In this document: piece by piece, positions 1 through 8,927 of the stretch
How the letters are laid out: the number at the start of each line of letters is the position of its first letter
How positions within the stretch are numbered: position 1 is the stretch's first letter
Assembly: GCF_000993805.1 (NCBI RefSeq)
Contig: NZ_CP009961.1
Location: 800,714-864,713, forward strand
Direction: 5' to 3'
From: Thermofilum uzonense
GTDB lineage: Archaea; Thermoproteota; Thermoprotei; Thermofilales; Thermofilaceae
DNA length: 64,000 bases
Program-made: the position numbers and the translations under genes
Notes under the pieces: model-generated
Seen by the model: only the letters and a program-made list of their open reading frames with translations
What the model was told of the DNA's origin: nothing
Database searches by the model: none

Positions 1-66
1 TCCTATAAAGATAAGTATAGCCTCAGCTCATAGGCCTTTCGCTTTGACGCCACTAACCTGGAAAAG
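1..66. other. Upstream flank, possible end of a preceding gene
   Basis: On the plus strand one frame is open from base 1 to a TAG at 31-33 and another to a TAA at 68-70, so a gene may end here, but too little is visible to name it. Nothing else is recognisable before the pyrG promoter. Confidence 0.3.
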
Positions 67-73
67 TTAATAA
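67..73 (+). promoter_or_regulatory. TATA box of pyrG
   Basis: TTAATAA is centred 24 bases before the ATG at 94, which fits archaeal promoter spacing and a leaderless pyrG transcript. Confidence 0.6.
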
Positions 74-93
74 GCTACGTTTCTTCCTATTGT

Positions 94-1761
94 ATGCATA
101 CAAGGTTTGTCTTCGTAACGGGAGGTGTTGTAAGCGGCCTTGGGAAAGGAGTTGTAACAGCTTCAATAGGGAAGCTTTTCCAAATGCGTGGGCTCAGGGT
201 GGACGTGATTAAGGCTGATCCATACCTGAACGTTGACCCTGGTACCCTAAACCCCATCGAGCACGGCGAGGTTTTTGTCTGCGAGGATGTGTGGGAGTTT
301 GAGCCGGCCCCGGGATATAAGTTCAGGATCGCTGAGATTGACCAGGACTTTGGGACATATGAGCGGTTCCTGGACGTGAACATGCACCCCTCAAACAATA
401 TAACCTCGGGGCAGGTCTACCTATCAGTCATATTGAAGGAGCGGGCTGGAATATATCTGGGCAGGACTATACAGGTTATTCCACAGATTACAGACGAAAT
501 CAAGTCTCGTATAAGGGCTGTGGCTGAGCGCAGCAAGCCCGATGTATTGATCGTCGAGGTTGGGGGTACTGTTGGCGACATCGAGGCAATGCCCTTCCTA
601 GAGGCTATAAGGCAGTTTCGGCTTGAACAACCACCTGGAACCACAGCGCTTGTGCACGTCACTTTGGTTCCGTACCTCTCGAGCCTGGGCCAGCTAAAGA
701 CGAAGCCAACACAGCACAGTGTAAAGGAGCTGCAGAGCATGGGGCTTCAACCCGACGTGATAATAGGGAGGTCTGACCGAGAGCTTCCCGAGGACGTTAG
801 GAAGAAAATAAGCCTGTATTGCAACGTACCCCCCGAGGCTGTGTACTCCGACCCGGATCTTGAGAACATTTATAAGCTTCCACTCCTGCTGGAGGAACAG
901 GGGCTGGGAAGATACCTGGGCAAGATTCTAGGCCTCCCAAGGGATCCTATTCCGGGTAAAATGAAAGAGTGGATAGGGGTAAGCGAGCAGTTCAGCAGTT
1001 TCAAGGATGAGGTTATAGTGGCGATGCCTGGGAAGTACACGATGATTCAGGACAGCTATATTAGTATTAACGAGGCTCTTAACCATGCGGGAGCCTCTCT
1101 CGGTGTAAGAGTTAAAAGGATATATATAGAAGGAGAGGAGTTTGAGAAAAATCCCGGGAAGGTCGAAGAGATACTTGGGAAGGCTGACGGAATACTTCTC
1201 ACCCCTGGTTTTGGCACTAGGGGCGTTGACGGGATGATTTACTCTGCAAGGTTCGCATTGGAGCGGAGAAAGCCCTTCCTAGGTATATGCTTTGGGGCCC
1301 AGTTGATGTTTATAGCTTTTATGAGGTACGTTGTAGGCTTGAAGGAGGCTCATTCCACGGAGATAGACCCGAACACCCGCTACCCAGTGGTGCATTTGCT
1401 TCCCGAGCAGAAGGAGGCAACTCTTAAGGGCGGGACTATGAGGCTTGGTGCACACCCAGTAAAGATAAGGAAGGGGTCTATGCTCTATGAGGCTTATGGC
1501 GAGGAATTGGTTTATGAAAGATTCAGGCATAGGTTTCATATCAACCCTGCCTTTACGGGACTGGCAGAAGAGAGAGGACTCGTGGTTTCCTCTACAGATC
1601 CTTCTGGACGTATTGTGAACTCGATTGAGTACCCGCAAGGGGGGTGGATCGTCGGAGTCCAGTTTCATCCAGAGTTCAAAAGTAGGCCTGGTAAGCCGTC
1701 TCCCGTATATAAGGCCTTTATAAAAGCCGTTCTGGAATACAAGAAGTCGAGGAAAGCATGA
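94..1761 (+). CDS. pyrG: CTP synthase
   Basis: CTP synthase makes CTP from UTP, ATP and glutamine, the last step of de novo pyrimidine nucleotide synthesis, in the cytoplasm. The 555 residues match the usual length of about 540. The N-terminal synthetase domain opens with the P-loop-like segment GGVVSGLGKG (residues about 10-19) and runs to about 270. The class I glutaminase domain follows, with the oxyanion motif TPGFGTRG, the nucleophile in GICFGAQ (Cys399) and the His-Glu pair in FHPEFKS. A TATA box 24 bases before the ATG supports this start. It stands alone; the next gene starts 53 bases later with its own promoter. The call is secure. Confidence 0.97.
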   Translation: MHTRFVFVTGGVVSGLGKGVVTASIGKLFQMRGLRVDVIKADPYLNVDPGTLNPIEHGEVFVCEDVWEFEPAPGYKFRIAEIDQDFGTYERFLDVNMHPSNNITSGQVYLSVILKERAGIYLGRTIQVIPQITDEIKSRIRAVAERSKPDVLIVEVGGTVGDIEAMPFLEAIRQFRLEQPPGTTALVHVTLVPYLSSLGQLKTKPTQHSVKELQSMGLQPDVIIGRSDRELPEDVRKKISLYCNVPPEAVYSDPDLENIYKLPLLLEEQGLGRYLGKILGLPRDPIPGKMKEWIGVSEQFSSFKDEVIVAMPGKYTMIQDSYISINEALNHAGASLGVRVKRIYIEGEEFEKNPGKVEEILGKADGILLTPGFGTRGVDGMIYSARFALERRKPFLGICFGAQLMFIAFMRYVVGLKEAHSTEIDPNTRYPVVHLLPEQKEATLKGGTMRLGAHPVKIRKGSMLYEAYGEELVYERFRHRFHINPAFTGLAEERGLVVSSTDPSGRIVNSIEYPQGGWIVGVQFHPEFKSRPGKPSPVYKAFIKAVLEYKKSRKA

Positions 1762-1769
1762 TTTAATAA

Positions 1770-1780
1770 TTTTTCTACTA
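1770..1780 (+). terminator. T-rich tract after pyrG
   Basis: A run of five T followed by CT lies about 10 bases after the pyrG stop. Archaeal termination commonly uses such T tracts. There is no stem-loop; the evidence is composition only. Confidence 0.3.
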
Positions 1781-1783
1781 TGC

Positions 1784-1792
1784 AATAAATAA
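1784..1792 (+). promoter_or_regulatory. TATA box of the transaldolase-like gene
   Basis: AATAAATAA is centred 27 bases before the ATG at 1815, which suggests a leaderless transcript. Confidence 0.5.
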
Positions 1793-1814
1793 GGTTTTAA
1801 CTCCTTTATTTTTC

Positions 1815-3950
1815 ATGGACACGAATATCTACGACTATCGGTCAGCGTTTAGACGAGAGGAACTCCCTGAGACCCCACCGGTGTCTGACCAAGTTTCGCT
1901 CGCAGTCTACGTGGCTCTAAGGGGTTACCCGGATCTCGGCGCTGACAACCTTTTGAACCCGAGGCTTGCAACGCTTTACTCACGGGTTATAGGTGAAGTA
2001 AACCGGGTAGTTCACCTTTCAATGCTAAGTGCCTTCGAGAAAGGAAACTTTCTAGAGAGTTTAAGGCTTTACTACTTGCTGGGGGAGCTAGCACTAAACA
2101 CAATCGGAATGGAGATGAGGTGGGCTGGCATACCCCCTGGTGAGAGGAGTAAATCACTGGAATTTATTCTGGGCGAAATAGCTAGTCTTGAGGAGCTCGA
2201 GAAAAAGAGTTTTGGAAACACACGTGTAGCAGCTGAATCTGTGAACGGTTACCTTGACGACATGAGGAAGGTGATGTCTAGCAACCCCAAGGCCAAAAGC
2301 ATGCTCGCCTGGATGGCAGACGAGGTCTCTAGACACATAGATCCTGATCATCCGCTCTCAAGCTTCATAATAGCTATGAGAAGCCTCATAGACGGGAACG
2401 CCTATTACCGAATGACCCTCAACGGCCTATGCCGTTTTGGGAACGACTATGCTTTAGGCTTGAGATGGCTTAGGAGGCTGGGGTTCGTCCAGGTATCCAC
2501 TAACCCTGTCCTGGCAGCTGAAGCGTACAAGGACGATCCTAGGCTATGGGAGAGATACGAGGAATATCTTTCAAAGCATCCCGAACTGCTCGAACGCCCA
2601 GAGGAAAGGGCAGACGATCTCGCCATGACCGCTACACTGCTAGCCCTGATCCCTAACATGGAGGTCTTCAGACCTGTTGCATTCCTGCTAGGCTTTAAGG
2701 ACGGGATGGTGAGCTACCAGTTAAACCCGAACTTTGCCGAAAGTGTCGAGGATAGCATACGGGACGCGTTGAAGATATACTCCCTCGCCGCGCAGTACTT
2801 CAAGCTCTACGACGCGTACCTGCTATGGGGCTGGCCTGACGGCATGACAAGGGGTAGACCAAACATAGTATTCAAGGTTGCCGGGAGTGGTGCAGCCTCA
2901 CTTGAAATAACAAGGATCCTTGAAAGCCTAGGGATTGGAACCAACAATACCGTAACTTTCAGCGTGTCCCAGGAGGTTAGTCTAATCCTCGAGAAGATAA
3001 GAGGCAGGTCTGAGGCGGCAAAGAGAGGGGTTAGACTCACCAAGGTTTATATGACGAATATGGGTGGCAGGCTCGAGGCGCATCTTCGAGAGGTTAAGGC
3101 GGCAGAGCTCATCAGGACTGCTCTGAGGTTCTATGAGGATCCTGAGGGCTCGCTCCTTGAGCTGGCTAGAAGTCTGGGTGTCCCCGTACTGGAGAAGGGG
3201 GGTACTTGGAGGGGGCCGAGTGGCTGGGGTTATGACATCGTGGCAAGAACGCTTGATGAGAAGGTTGAACTGGTGTCTAGCCAGGCTTATCTTAGAACAC
3301 TATTGAATGATGCCCTCATAGACTTCCTCGCGCGTGTAGGTGTTTGTGGAGCCAGTAGAGATGAGGTTAGAGAATGCCTTGAGGCATGGGAGCGTGCCTT
3401 GTCGCTAAGTGGAACCTTCGTCGCTCAGCGGGTCTGGTATCTCTTTTTCGATGAGGAAAACAGGAGGTTGTGGCTCTCCTATATAATGAGGAAGTATGGA
3501 CTTAGTGCTGAGCAGGCAGAGGAAGTTCTAGATGGGATCGACGTGCTTCCAGCCTCGAAGAGGAGGCCGGAGGACACATACTACACTCTCTCGGCTAGGA
3601 ACATGACCAACACTGAATTCCCTAATCATCAGCTTAACGTGCACTTAGAGTACCAGAAGAAAAGTCTAAGGCTAGAGGACCTGGCTGAGGCCGTTAGAGT
3701 CAACTGGGGGCCTGAATCTCTCGACCTACTCTTGAAGATGCCTGAATTTAGGAAGGCTTACGAGGTGACCCGAGAGATAAAAGCAGTACTACTAGAGGTA
3801 GGCGTTAAGGGGGCTGGAGAACTAGGGGAAGAGGGGCTGAGAGTTGATGAGTGGAAGTCCTTCGGGCCTAGGGAGAAGACCATGAGGGGGTTCACTGAGG
3901 CTTATAATAAATTCCGGGAAGAGTGTTTGAAAAGAGCTAAAAACGTTTAA
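1815..3950 (+). CDS. Transaldolase-like protein, greatly enlarged
   Basis: This 711-residue protein carries features of the transaldolase TIM barrel in its central part. There is a VSTNP segment (residues about 227-231), resembling the SNP or TNP motif of transaldolases, and IVFKVAGSGAASLE, in which Lys354 sits where the Schiff-base lysine of transaldolase is expected. A segment like the conserved 'N.T..FS..Q' motif follows (NNTVTFSVSQE). Normal transaldolases have 220-340 residues, so long N- and C-terminal helical extensions with no recognised domain flank the barrel. It could be a sugar-phosphate aldolase or transaldolase of the non-oxidative pentose phosphate route, which many archaea lack; substrate is unknown. 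The start is supported by a TATA box 27 bases upstream. The fold assignment is probable; the activity is inferred. Confidence 0.65.
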   Translation: MDTNIYDYRSAFRREELPETPPVSDQVSLAVYVALRGYPDLGADNLLNPRLATLYSRVIGEVNRVVHLSMLSAFEKGNFLESLRLYYLLGELALNTIGMEMRWAGIPPGERSKSLEFILGEIASLEELEKKSFGNTRVAAESVNGYLDDMRKVMSSNPKAKSMLAWMADEVSRHIDPDHPLSSFIIAMRSLIDGNAYYRMTLNGLCRFGNDYALGLRWLRRLGFVQVSTNPVLAAEAYKDDPRLWERYEEYLSKHPELLERPEERADDLAMTATLLALIPNMEVFRPVAFLLGFKDGMVSYQLNPNFAESVEDSIRDALKIYSLAAQYFKLYDAYLLWGWPDGMTRGRPNIVFKVAGSGAASLEITRILESLGIGTNNTVTFSVSQEVSLILEKIRGRSEAAKRGVRLTKVYMTNMGGRLEAHLREVKAAELIRTALRFYEDPEGSLLELARSLGVPVLEKGGTWRGPSGWGYDIVARTLDEKVELVSSQAYLRTLLNDALIDFLARVGVCGASRDEVRECLEAWERALSLSGTFVAQRVWYLFFDEENRRLWLSYIMRKYGLSAEQAEEVLDGIDVLPASKRRPEDTYYTLSARNMTNTEFPNHQLNVHLEYQKKSLRLEDLAEAVRVNWGPESLDLLLKMPEFRKAYEVTREIKAVLLEVGVKGAGELGEEGLRVDEWKSFGPREKTMRGFTEAYNKFREECLKRAKNV

Positions 3951-3975
3951 TAATAACCACTATGATTAGGGTTAA

Positions 3976-3984
3976 CATATAAAT
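3976..3984 (+). promoter_or_regulatory. Probable TATA box of the MalK-type ATPase gene
   Basis: An ATATAAATA element is centred about 36 bases before the ATG at 4016, which would leave a leader of roughly 10 bases. A second A/T-rich element (TATAAAAA, 3998-4005) is too close to the ATG to serve as the TATA box. Confidence 0.4.
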
Positions 3985-4015
3985 ATGCATGGTTAACTAT
4001 AAAAATTGAGAAGAC

Positions 4016-5107
4016 ATGGCCCGTGTAGCTGCAAAGGATCTTGTTAAAAGGTTTGGGAAAGTCCTTGCAGTGGATCACGTGAACTTTGAGGCCCGCGACG
4101 GCGAATTCCTAGTGCTGCTAGGACCCAGTGGTTGCGGCAAGACGACGACGCTGCGCATGATAGCTGGACTCGAAACACCTGATGAGGGAGAGATATATAT
4201 CGGGGAGAAGCTCGTAAACGATCTACCTCCAAAGGACCGCGATGTAGCCATGGTTTTCCAGAACTACGCGCTGTACCCCCACATGAAGGTCTATGATAAT
4301 ATTGCCTTTCCTCTCCGCGTAAGAAAAGTACCTAAAGACGAAATCGATCAGCGCGTGAGAGAGGTCGCTAAGCTTCTAAGAATAGAAGACCTTCTCGACA
4401 GGTATCCACGACAGCTCAGCGGTGGCCAGCAGCAGAGGGTTGCATTGGGCAGGGCTCTCGTCAGGAAACCTCAGGTCTTCCTGATGGATGAGCCGTTAAG
4501 TAACCTTGACGCCAAGCTCAGGGTTTACATGAGAGCAGAGCTTAAGCGACTCCAAAGGGAGCTCGGTATAACAACGATATACGTTACTCATGACCAAGCA
4601 GAGGCAATGACGATGGCGGATCGCGTAGCAGTGATGAACGAGGGGAAGATAATGCAGCTCGCGGAGCCCGCAGAGCTTTATTATAAACCTGCCAATACCT
4701 TTGTTGCCGGGTTTATAGGGGCGCCAGCGATGAACTTCATTGAAGCCTCACTTGTAAAGCGCGATGGAGAGTATGTTCTAGATACGGGGGTATTTAAGGT
4801 TCCACTACCAAAGGATTTTGTCCAATTTATAGAGGAGGCAGGGGCGCCGTCAGAAGTAATTTTAGGCATTAGGCCTGAGCATATCGAGATAAGCCGTGAG
4901 AAGACGCCTGAGGGGTTTGAGGTAGAGGTTTTCGTTACGGAGCCCCTGGGCTCTGAGACGATTATTGATTTCAGGCATGGCGATGCTATAGTAAAGGCTA
5001 AGTATCCAGGGCTTTTCGAGGCTAGACACGGCGATAAAGTCTGGGTACGTTTCAAGATGAAGGAGGCACATATATTTGATAAGAAGACGGGTAAGGCTAT
5101 CGTGTGA
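4016..5107 (+). CDS. ABC transporter ATPase, MalK/UgpC type
   Basis: This is the cytoplasmic ATPase of a carbohydrate importer of the CUT1 type. The nucleotide-binding domain has Walker A GPSGCGKT (residues 36-43), a Q-loop VFQNYALYPHM, the signature LSGGQQQR, Walker B VFLMDEP and the switch His in YVTHDQ. A C-terminal regulatory domain of OB-fold type follows, with the family motif GIRPEHI, giving the usual length of about 360 residues. No permease or binding protein is next to it, so it is probably a shared ATPase that serves permeases encoded elsewhere, as MsiK does in other organisms. The general call is secure; the sugar cannot be told. Confidence 0.92.
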   Translation: MARVAAKDLVKRFGKVLAVDHVNFEARDGEFLVLLGPSGCGKTTTLRMIAGLETPDEGEIYIGEKLVNDLPPKDRDVAMVFQNYALYPHMKVYDNIAFPLRVRKVPKDEIDQRVREVAKLLRIEDLLDRYPRQLSGGQQQRVALGRALVRKPQVFLMDEPLSNLDAKLRVYMRAELKRLQRELGITTIYVTHDQAEAMTMADRVAVMNEGKIMQLAEPAELYYKPANTFVAGFIGAPAMNFIEASLVKRDGEYVLDTGVFKVPLPKDFVQFIEEAGAPSEVILGIRPEHIEISREKTPEGFEVEVFVTEPLGSETIIDFRHGDAIVKAKYPGLFEARHGDKVWVRFKMKEAHIFDKKTGKAIV

Positions 5108-5141
5108 AAAAATTTTTCTACCTTCTCCTTTATCCCAAAAC

Positions 5142-5777
5142 GTGCTTCGTAATCGCAGCAGAATCTCGGTGGTCAGCTTTGACCTAGACGGAACTCTAGT
5201 AACACGAGAGTATGTTGATTATTTCTGGCTTGATCTTGTCCCGCGGCTTTATGCTGAAAAGTATGGAGTCGAGTTGGAAGAGGCAAAGAGAAAGGTCTTC
5301 GCTTCATACGAAGAGATCGGGTCCCGTGATACACGATGGTATATGCCGAGCTACTGGTTCAGGCGCTTTGGGATCGAGGAACACCTTGAGATGGCTCTTA
5401 GAGAAGCCGCTGAGAGGATAAAGCCTTATGAGGACGCTCTCGAAACCGTGGAAAAGTTAAGCGGGAAATACACGCTCGTCATCAGTACGAGCGCCGCGAG
5501 AGACTTTGTAAACCTGGTCTTAGAGAGAGTGCCATTTTACCGTTACTCCTTCAAGAGTATTTTCTCGTCATCCTCAGACTTCGGCCTCGCGGGTAAACCG
5601 CCTGCCTTCTTCCGGAAAATCTTAGAGCTTTTGAATATCGATAGTTCCGAGATGCTACATATTGGGGACGATGAGGAAAACGATCTTAAAAACGCATTAG
5701 AGGCCGGGATAAATGCTGTGCTTGTCGAGCGTAATAAGGGTCACGATCTTAGAGTGCTTCTAGACGGTATTATATAA
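5142..5777 (+). CDS. HAD-superfamily phosphatase-like hydrolase
   Basis: The four HAD motifs are present: FDLDGTLV with the nucleophile Asp14 and acid/base Asp16, the Ser/Thr of ISTSAA, the Lys of GLAGKPP, and the acidic pair of IGDDEEND. A helical cap lies between motifs I and II. An upstream start at 5076 would lie inside the preceding gene, so I prefer the GTG at 5142, giving 211 residues. It is a Mg-dependent phosphatase of unknown substrate. The gene follows the MalK-type ATPase by 34 bases and could share its transcript. Confidence 0.8.
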   Translation: MLRNRSRISVVSFDLDGTLVTREYVDYFWLDLVPRLYAEKYGVELEEAKRKVFASYEEIGSRDTRWYMPSYWFRRFGIEEHLEMALREAAERIKPYEDALETVEKLSGKYTLVISTSAARDFVNLVLERVPFYRYSFKSIFSSSSDFGLAGKPPAFFRKILELLNIDSSEMLHIGDDEENDLKNALEAGINAVLVERNKGHDLRVLLDGII

Positions 5778-5794
5778 AAACAGCTGTCACAAAA

Positions 5795-6697
5795 TCATTT
5801 CAAATTCTCTTCGATTTCCACTGCTAGAGTTTGAGGTATCCTAGGATTATCTGCTCTAGCAAGGTATCCTGTTCCATTCATCGTCTCATCTGGTTTTGCA
5901 ACTATGCTACTAAGGCCCTCGAATTCCAAGTCAAGGATTCTGCCGACGCCCATAGGGTTTATCCCGTACTTAAGCTCCGGGTATTTCTGGACCATTAACC
6001 AGCTGCTATTCTTCCACTCCCTCTCCACTCTTTCATCCCATGGTTCGGGGTTAGCGGAGGGCTGGACAAGAATATTGGCGCCCTGCCTGACCAGACGTGA
6101 GACAACATCGTCCTTGAATGCGTCTAGGCATATAGCCACGCCGAGTCTAGCCTCATTGGCTCTGCAAACGCTTATAGTGTTCAGATCACCTGGGGTTATC
6201 CCTAGTTGTACCTCGGGTATGTCTAGGTGTACCTTAGCTTGTTTACAGATTACTTTACCCTCAGCGTTGAAGACATAAGACATGTTGTAAATCCTGCCAG
6301 GTTCGACGGGTTCGATTAGCGAGCCAGCCACTATGACAGACTTGTATTCGAGGGCTAGCCTTCTAAAAGCCTCCATGTATGTTTTCCATATATCCTTCCA
6401 TTTCACCGTGAGAATAGCTTTTTTGAAACTTCTGGCCTGTAAAGCTTTAAGAATGAAAGAGGGGAATCTCCTAATAGCGATCTTAGCTAATGCCTCGTCG
6501 ATTTTCCCTACTCCCAGTCTTTCATCCATAAAAATCAGAAATGTCCCGATGTGTTCTGGGAATGTTACTATGCTGCCCTCAAGCCTGCCCAGCCTCGACT
6601 CCGCATCTGAGAAATGTTTTTCAAGAGACTCTAGGAAGACCTCCAAGCTATAATATTTCTCGAGCTTGAACTCGTATTGTACAGCTACCAGCTTCAC
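5795..6697 (-). CDS. Carbon-nitrogen hydrolase (nitrilase superfamily)
   Basis: The catalytic triad of the nitrilase superfamily is visible: Glu48 in TFPEH, Lys155 in KQAKVHL, and Cys190 in VAICLDAF. Members hydrolyse amides, ureides or nitriles through a cysteine thioester. The 300 residues fit the family. There is a helical insert between about residues 55 and 100. The substrate is unknown and neighbours give no hint: it ends convergently with the HAD gene and is divergent from a flavin reductase-like gene. The start is a GTG; no other start is closer to the first beta strand. The superfamily call is firm. Confidence 0.85.
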   Translation of the reverse strand: MKLVAVQYEFKLEKYYSLEVFLESLEKHFSDAESRLGRLEGSIVTFPEHIGTFLIFMDERLGVGKIDEALAKIAIRRFPSFILKALQARSFKKAILTVKWKDIWKTYMEAFRRLALEYKSVIVAGSLIEPVEPGRIYNMSYVFNAEGKVICKQAKVHLDIPEVQLGITPGDLNTISVCRANEARLGVAICLDAFKDDVVSRLVRQGANILVQPSANPEPWDERVEREWKNSSWLMVQKYPELKYGINPMGVGRILDLEFEGLSSIVAKPDETMNGTGYLARADNPRIPQTLAVEIEENLK

Positions 6698-6772
6698 GTG
6701 TAATACTTATCTGCATTGGGATTTAGCCTTGACGTCCCCACGGTCCAGTTGAAGTTTAGATAGCCCGTTTAG

Positions 6773-6779
6773 TTTATAA
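6773..6779 (+). promoter_or_regulatory. TATA box that decides the start at 6804
   Basis: TTTATAA is centred 28 bases before the ATG at 6804. This favours that ATG over the GTG at 6789, which would be only 13 bases from the box. Confidence 0.5.
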
Positions 6780-6803
6780 CCGTGAACAGTGGACTTAGAC
6801 TAC

Positions 6804-7364
6804 ATGTCTAATATCAAATATATTGAAGTCGATATAAGAAGGCATACAAGGCTCCTACACCCCAAGCTCGTGGTCTTGATAGTTACGTCGTCTAGCACTG
6901 GGAAGATAAACATCATGCCTGCAAGCTGGGTGATGCCTACAAGCGTAAATCCTCCACTCGTTACTCTCGCATTATCGCCTCGCCGGTACACTTATGAGCT
7001 TTTACAGTCGAAGAACGAGTTCACTGTGAACCCTGTATCCATGGACATGCTTAAGGTAGTCGACTATACTGGATCCGTGTCAGGACGAGAGACTGACAAG
7101 CTGCGGGGTACTGGTATTAGGCTCCTAGAACCAAAGGCCTTATCGACTCCCTGCATCGATGATTCACTGGCGTGTATTGAGTGCAAGTTGTGGGCTCAGT
7201 ATCCCGCTGGGGACCACGTGCTTGTGGTGGGGAGGGTTATGGCTGCACGTGTGCTCGGTAAGGCTTGGAGAAACGATAGTTACGTCTTAGATGTTGCAAA
7301 GCCTCTTTTCCATCTTGGAGGAGACAACTATACTACAGTTACAGGTGATGTTTTCGCTCCTTAA
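6804..7364 (+). CDS. Flavin reductase-like FMN-binding protein
   Basis: The 186-residue protein has the split beta-barrel pattern of the flavin reductase/flavoredoxin domain: a strand leading to MPASWVMPTS, then PPLVTLALSP and the segment NEFTVNPVS, which in relatives contact FMN. Such proteins act as flavoredoxins or NAD(P)H:flavin oxidoreductases in the cytoplasm. A GTG lies 15 bases upstream in frame; the ATG is preferred from the TATA position. It stands alone between a divergent nitrilase gene and the convergent ABC exporter. The redox partner is unknown. Confidence 0.8.
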   Translation: MSNIKYIEVDIRRHTRLLHPKLVVLIVTSSSTGKINIMPASWVMPTSVNPPLVTLALSPRRYTYELLQSKNEFTVNPVSMDMLKVVDYTGSVSGRETDKLRGTGIRLLEPKALSTPCIDDSLACIECKLWAQYPAGDHVLVVGRVMAARVLGKAWRNDSYVLDVAKPLFHLGGDNYTTVTGDVFAP

Positions 7365-7392
7365 CCGTTGGATTTCTACCAGAAAGAGTTGC

Positions 7393-8148
7393 CTAGTGTA
7401 GAGCTATAGCCCTGTATCCCGCGCGTTTCTTGACTAGCTTTTCAACACTCCTCGAATAAGAAATAGCGAATAACGAAAGTACGATTGTTGTAACGGTGAC
7501 CGCAAGGAAGACGCCGAGCGGCGGTTTTCCAGAGACGCACTGCCTTGCCACGTAGCCTGGTCCTAGGAGTGGTAGAAATGCAAAAGTCTGGAGATTTCCA
7601 GCGGGATAGTTTGCGAGTAGAAGCCCCAGATAGGCTAAGGCGGCTATATCGAGAAGAGCACTGGGAACGCTGGTTAACAGCACTGTTGAAGCGAGTATCG
7701 CGCCGTATGCTGTGGCTTGGGTCCAGAGTATAAGAAGGGAGAGTGCGAGAAGCCAAGGCGAGGAAATCTCTAACGGGTTAAACCCGAGTTGAAATGAAAT
7801 GAGCAGCGTGAAGAGTGAGGAGAGCCCTGTAGGAATAGCGATAACAAAACTCCTGGATGCTGCTGCAACCACTGGAGAAACGCCTGAAAAATCAAGTGGC
7901 TCAAGGAGGCCAAGCTCTGACAGGTAATCAATCCATCCTCCTATCATCCACCCTGCATTTGCTATTATACTCCAGGCCGCTAGGGCCCAAAACACTTCTC
8001 TAGCGTATGTGGGGCCTTGAGAAGAGTACGCTCCTATAAGGAACACTGCCATCCATATGGAATCGGTGACTGAGCCAGATAAGATGCTTAGAAGGTATCG
8101 GCGAACCCTAATAGCGTGGAGCCAGATCAAGGGTTTTATTTTCCTCAA
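7393..8148 (-). CDS. ABC-2 type exporter permease, second subunit
   Basis: This 251-residue polytopic protein has about six hydrophobic segments and follows, with a 4-base overlap, a second permease gene and an ABC ATPase gene in one operon. That layout and the size are those of ABC-2 type exporters for drugs, lipids or polysaccharides. The sequence itself carries no motif that identifies the substrate. It is probably translated by coupling to the upstream gene. Confidence 0.8.
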   Translation of the reverse strand: MRKIKPLIWLHAIRVRRYLLSILSGSVTDSIWMAVFLIGAYSSQGPTYAREVFWALAAWSIIANAGWMIGGWIDYLSELGLLEPLDFSGVSPVVAAASRSFVIAIPTGLSSLFTLLISFQLGFNPLEISSPWLLALSLLILWTQATAYGAILASTVLLTSVPSALLDIAALAYLGLLLANYPAGNLQTFAFLPLLGPGYVARQCVSGKPPLGVFLAVTVTTIVLSLFAISYSRSVEKLVKKRAGYRAIALH

Positions 8149-8927
8149 AGGTGGATCCCCCTCCTAAGCAGTTCAGACTCACCCTTAGAGACTAGAAGGT
8201 ATAGGATAGAGTTTAAGAGGATACTCGTTGTTAAATACATTATAGCTAGTCCGAGAAGCGTCTGGGCGCTGGCACCATTCTCTGTGATCAATTGAATGAT
8301 CTCGAAGAGATACGTAGTCGGGAATAGCCGTGATAGTAGCTGTAGCCAGGGTGGTAGGAGCGAGACGGGGTACAGTGCACCAGAGACTAGAAGGATTAGT
8401 GGTGCAAGCCAGTCTAGCCAGACTGTCTCTTCCTTTGATGATAGTACCGTGTAAGCTATAAGGGAGCTGAGACCCAGTAGGGGTAGAACCCCCACCAGTG
8501 AAAAGAGTAGGAGGATGAGTAGAAAACCAGCAGAGTGGGGGGAGTTAAGGACAAATAGCAGTGGGAGAAACTCGAGGGCCTTTAATACGGATTCGAGGAT
8601 GTACTTTGGCAGGTAGCTGAGGAGCAGGGAGAGGAAGGGTGAGGATGGCGCCGAGATTATGTAGGGGAGTATTCCTAGAAACCTTAGAGAGAGCGCGTTG
8701 GAGGCTACATCCCAGAGTATGTCAATGGAGGAAACTACGAGTATACTGATGAGGACGTTTCTAATTATGCTGAGAGGGTTAGTGGAGGGCTCTATGGCGA
8801 ATAAAGCTATTAGGACGAGGTAGGGTCTGAGGAGTAAAACGGATACGAGGAGGGGGGAGCGTTTGTAGAGTGAAAACCAAAGGAAGATTCCTGCTTTTAT
8901 TTGGCATAGGAACAATTTGAGATCCAT
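8145..8927 (-). CDS. ABC-2 type exporter permease, first subunit
   Basis: The 260 residues contain about six membrane segments, with the late pattern LVSGALYPVSLLPPWLQLLSRLFPTTYL that is typical of ABC-2 permeases (the segment before the last helices with Pro-rich re-entrant region). The gene directly abuts the ATPase gene upstream, with no intergenic base, and overlaps the next permease gene. The two permeases probably form a heterodimer. The substrate is unknown; such exporters often confer resistance to toxic compounds. Confidence 0.85.
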   Translation of the reverse strand: MDLKLFLCQIKAGIFLWFSLYKRSPLLVSVLLLRPYLVLIALFAIEPSTNPLSIIRNVLISILVVSSIDILWDVASNALSLRFLGILPYIISAPSSPFLSLLLSYLPKYILESVLKALEFLPLLFVLNSPHSAGFLLILLLFSLVGVLPLLGLSSLIAYTVLSSKEETVWLDWLAPLILLVSGALYPVSLLPPWLQLLSRLFPTTYLFEIIQLITENGASAQTLLGLAIMYLTTSILLNSILYLLVSKGESELLRRGIHL

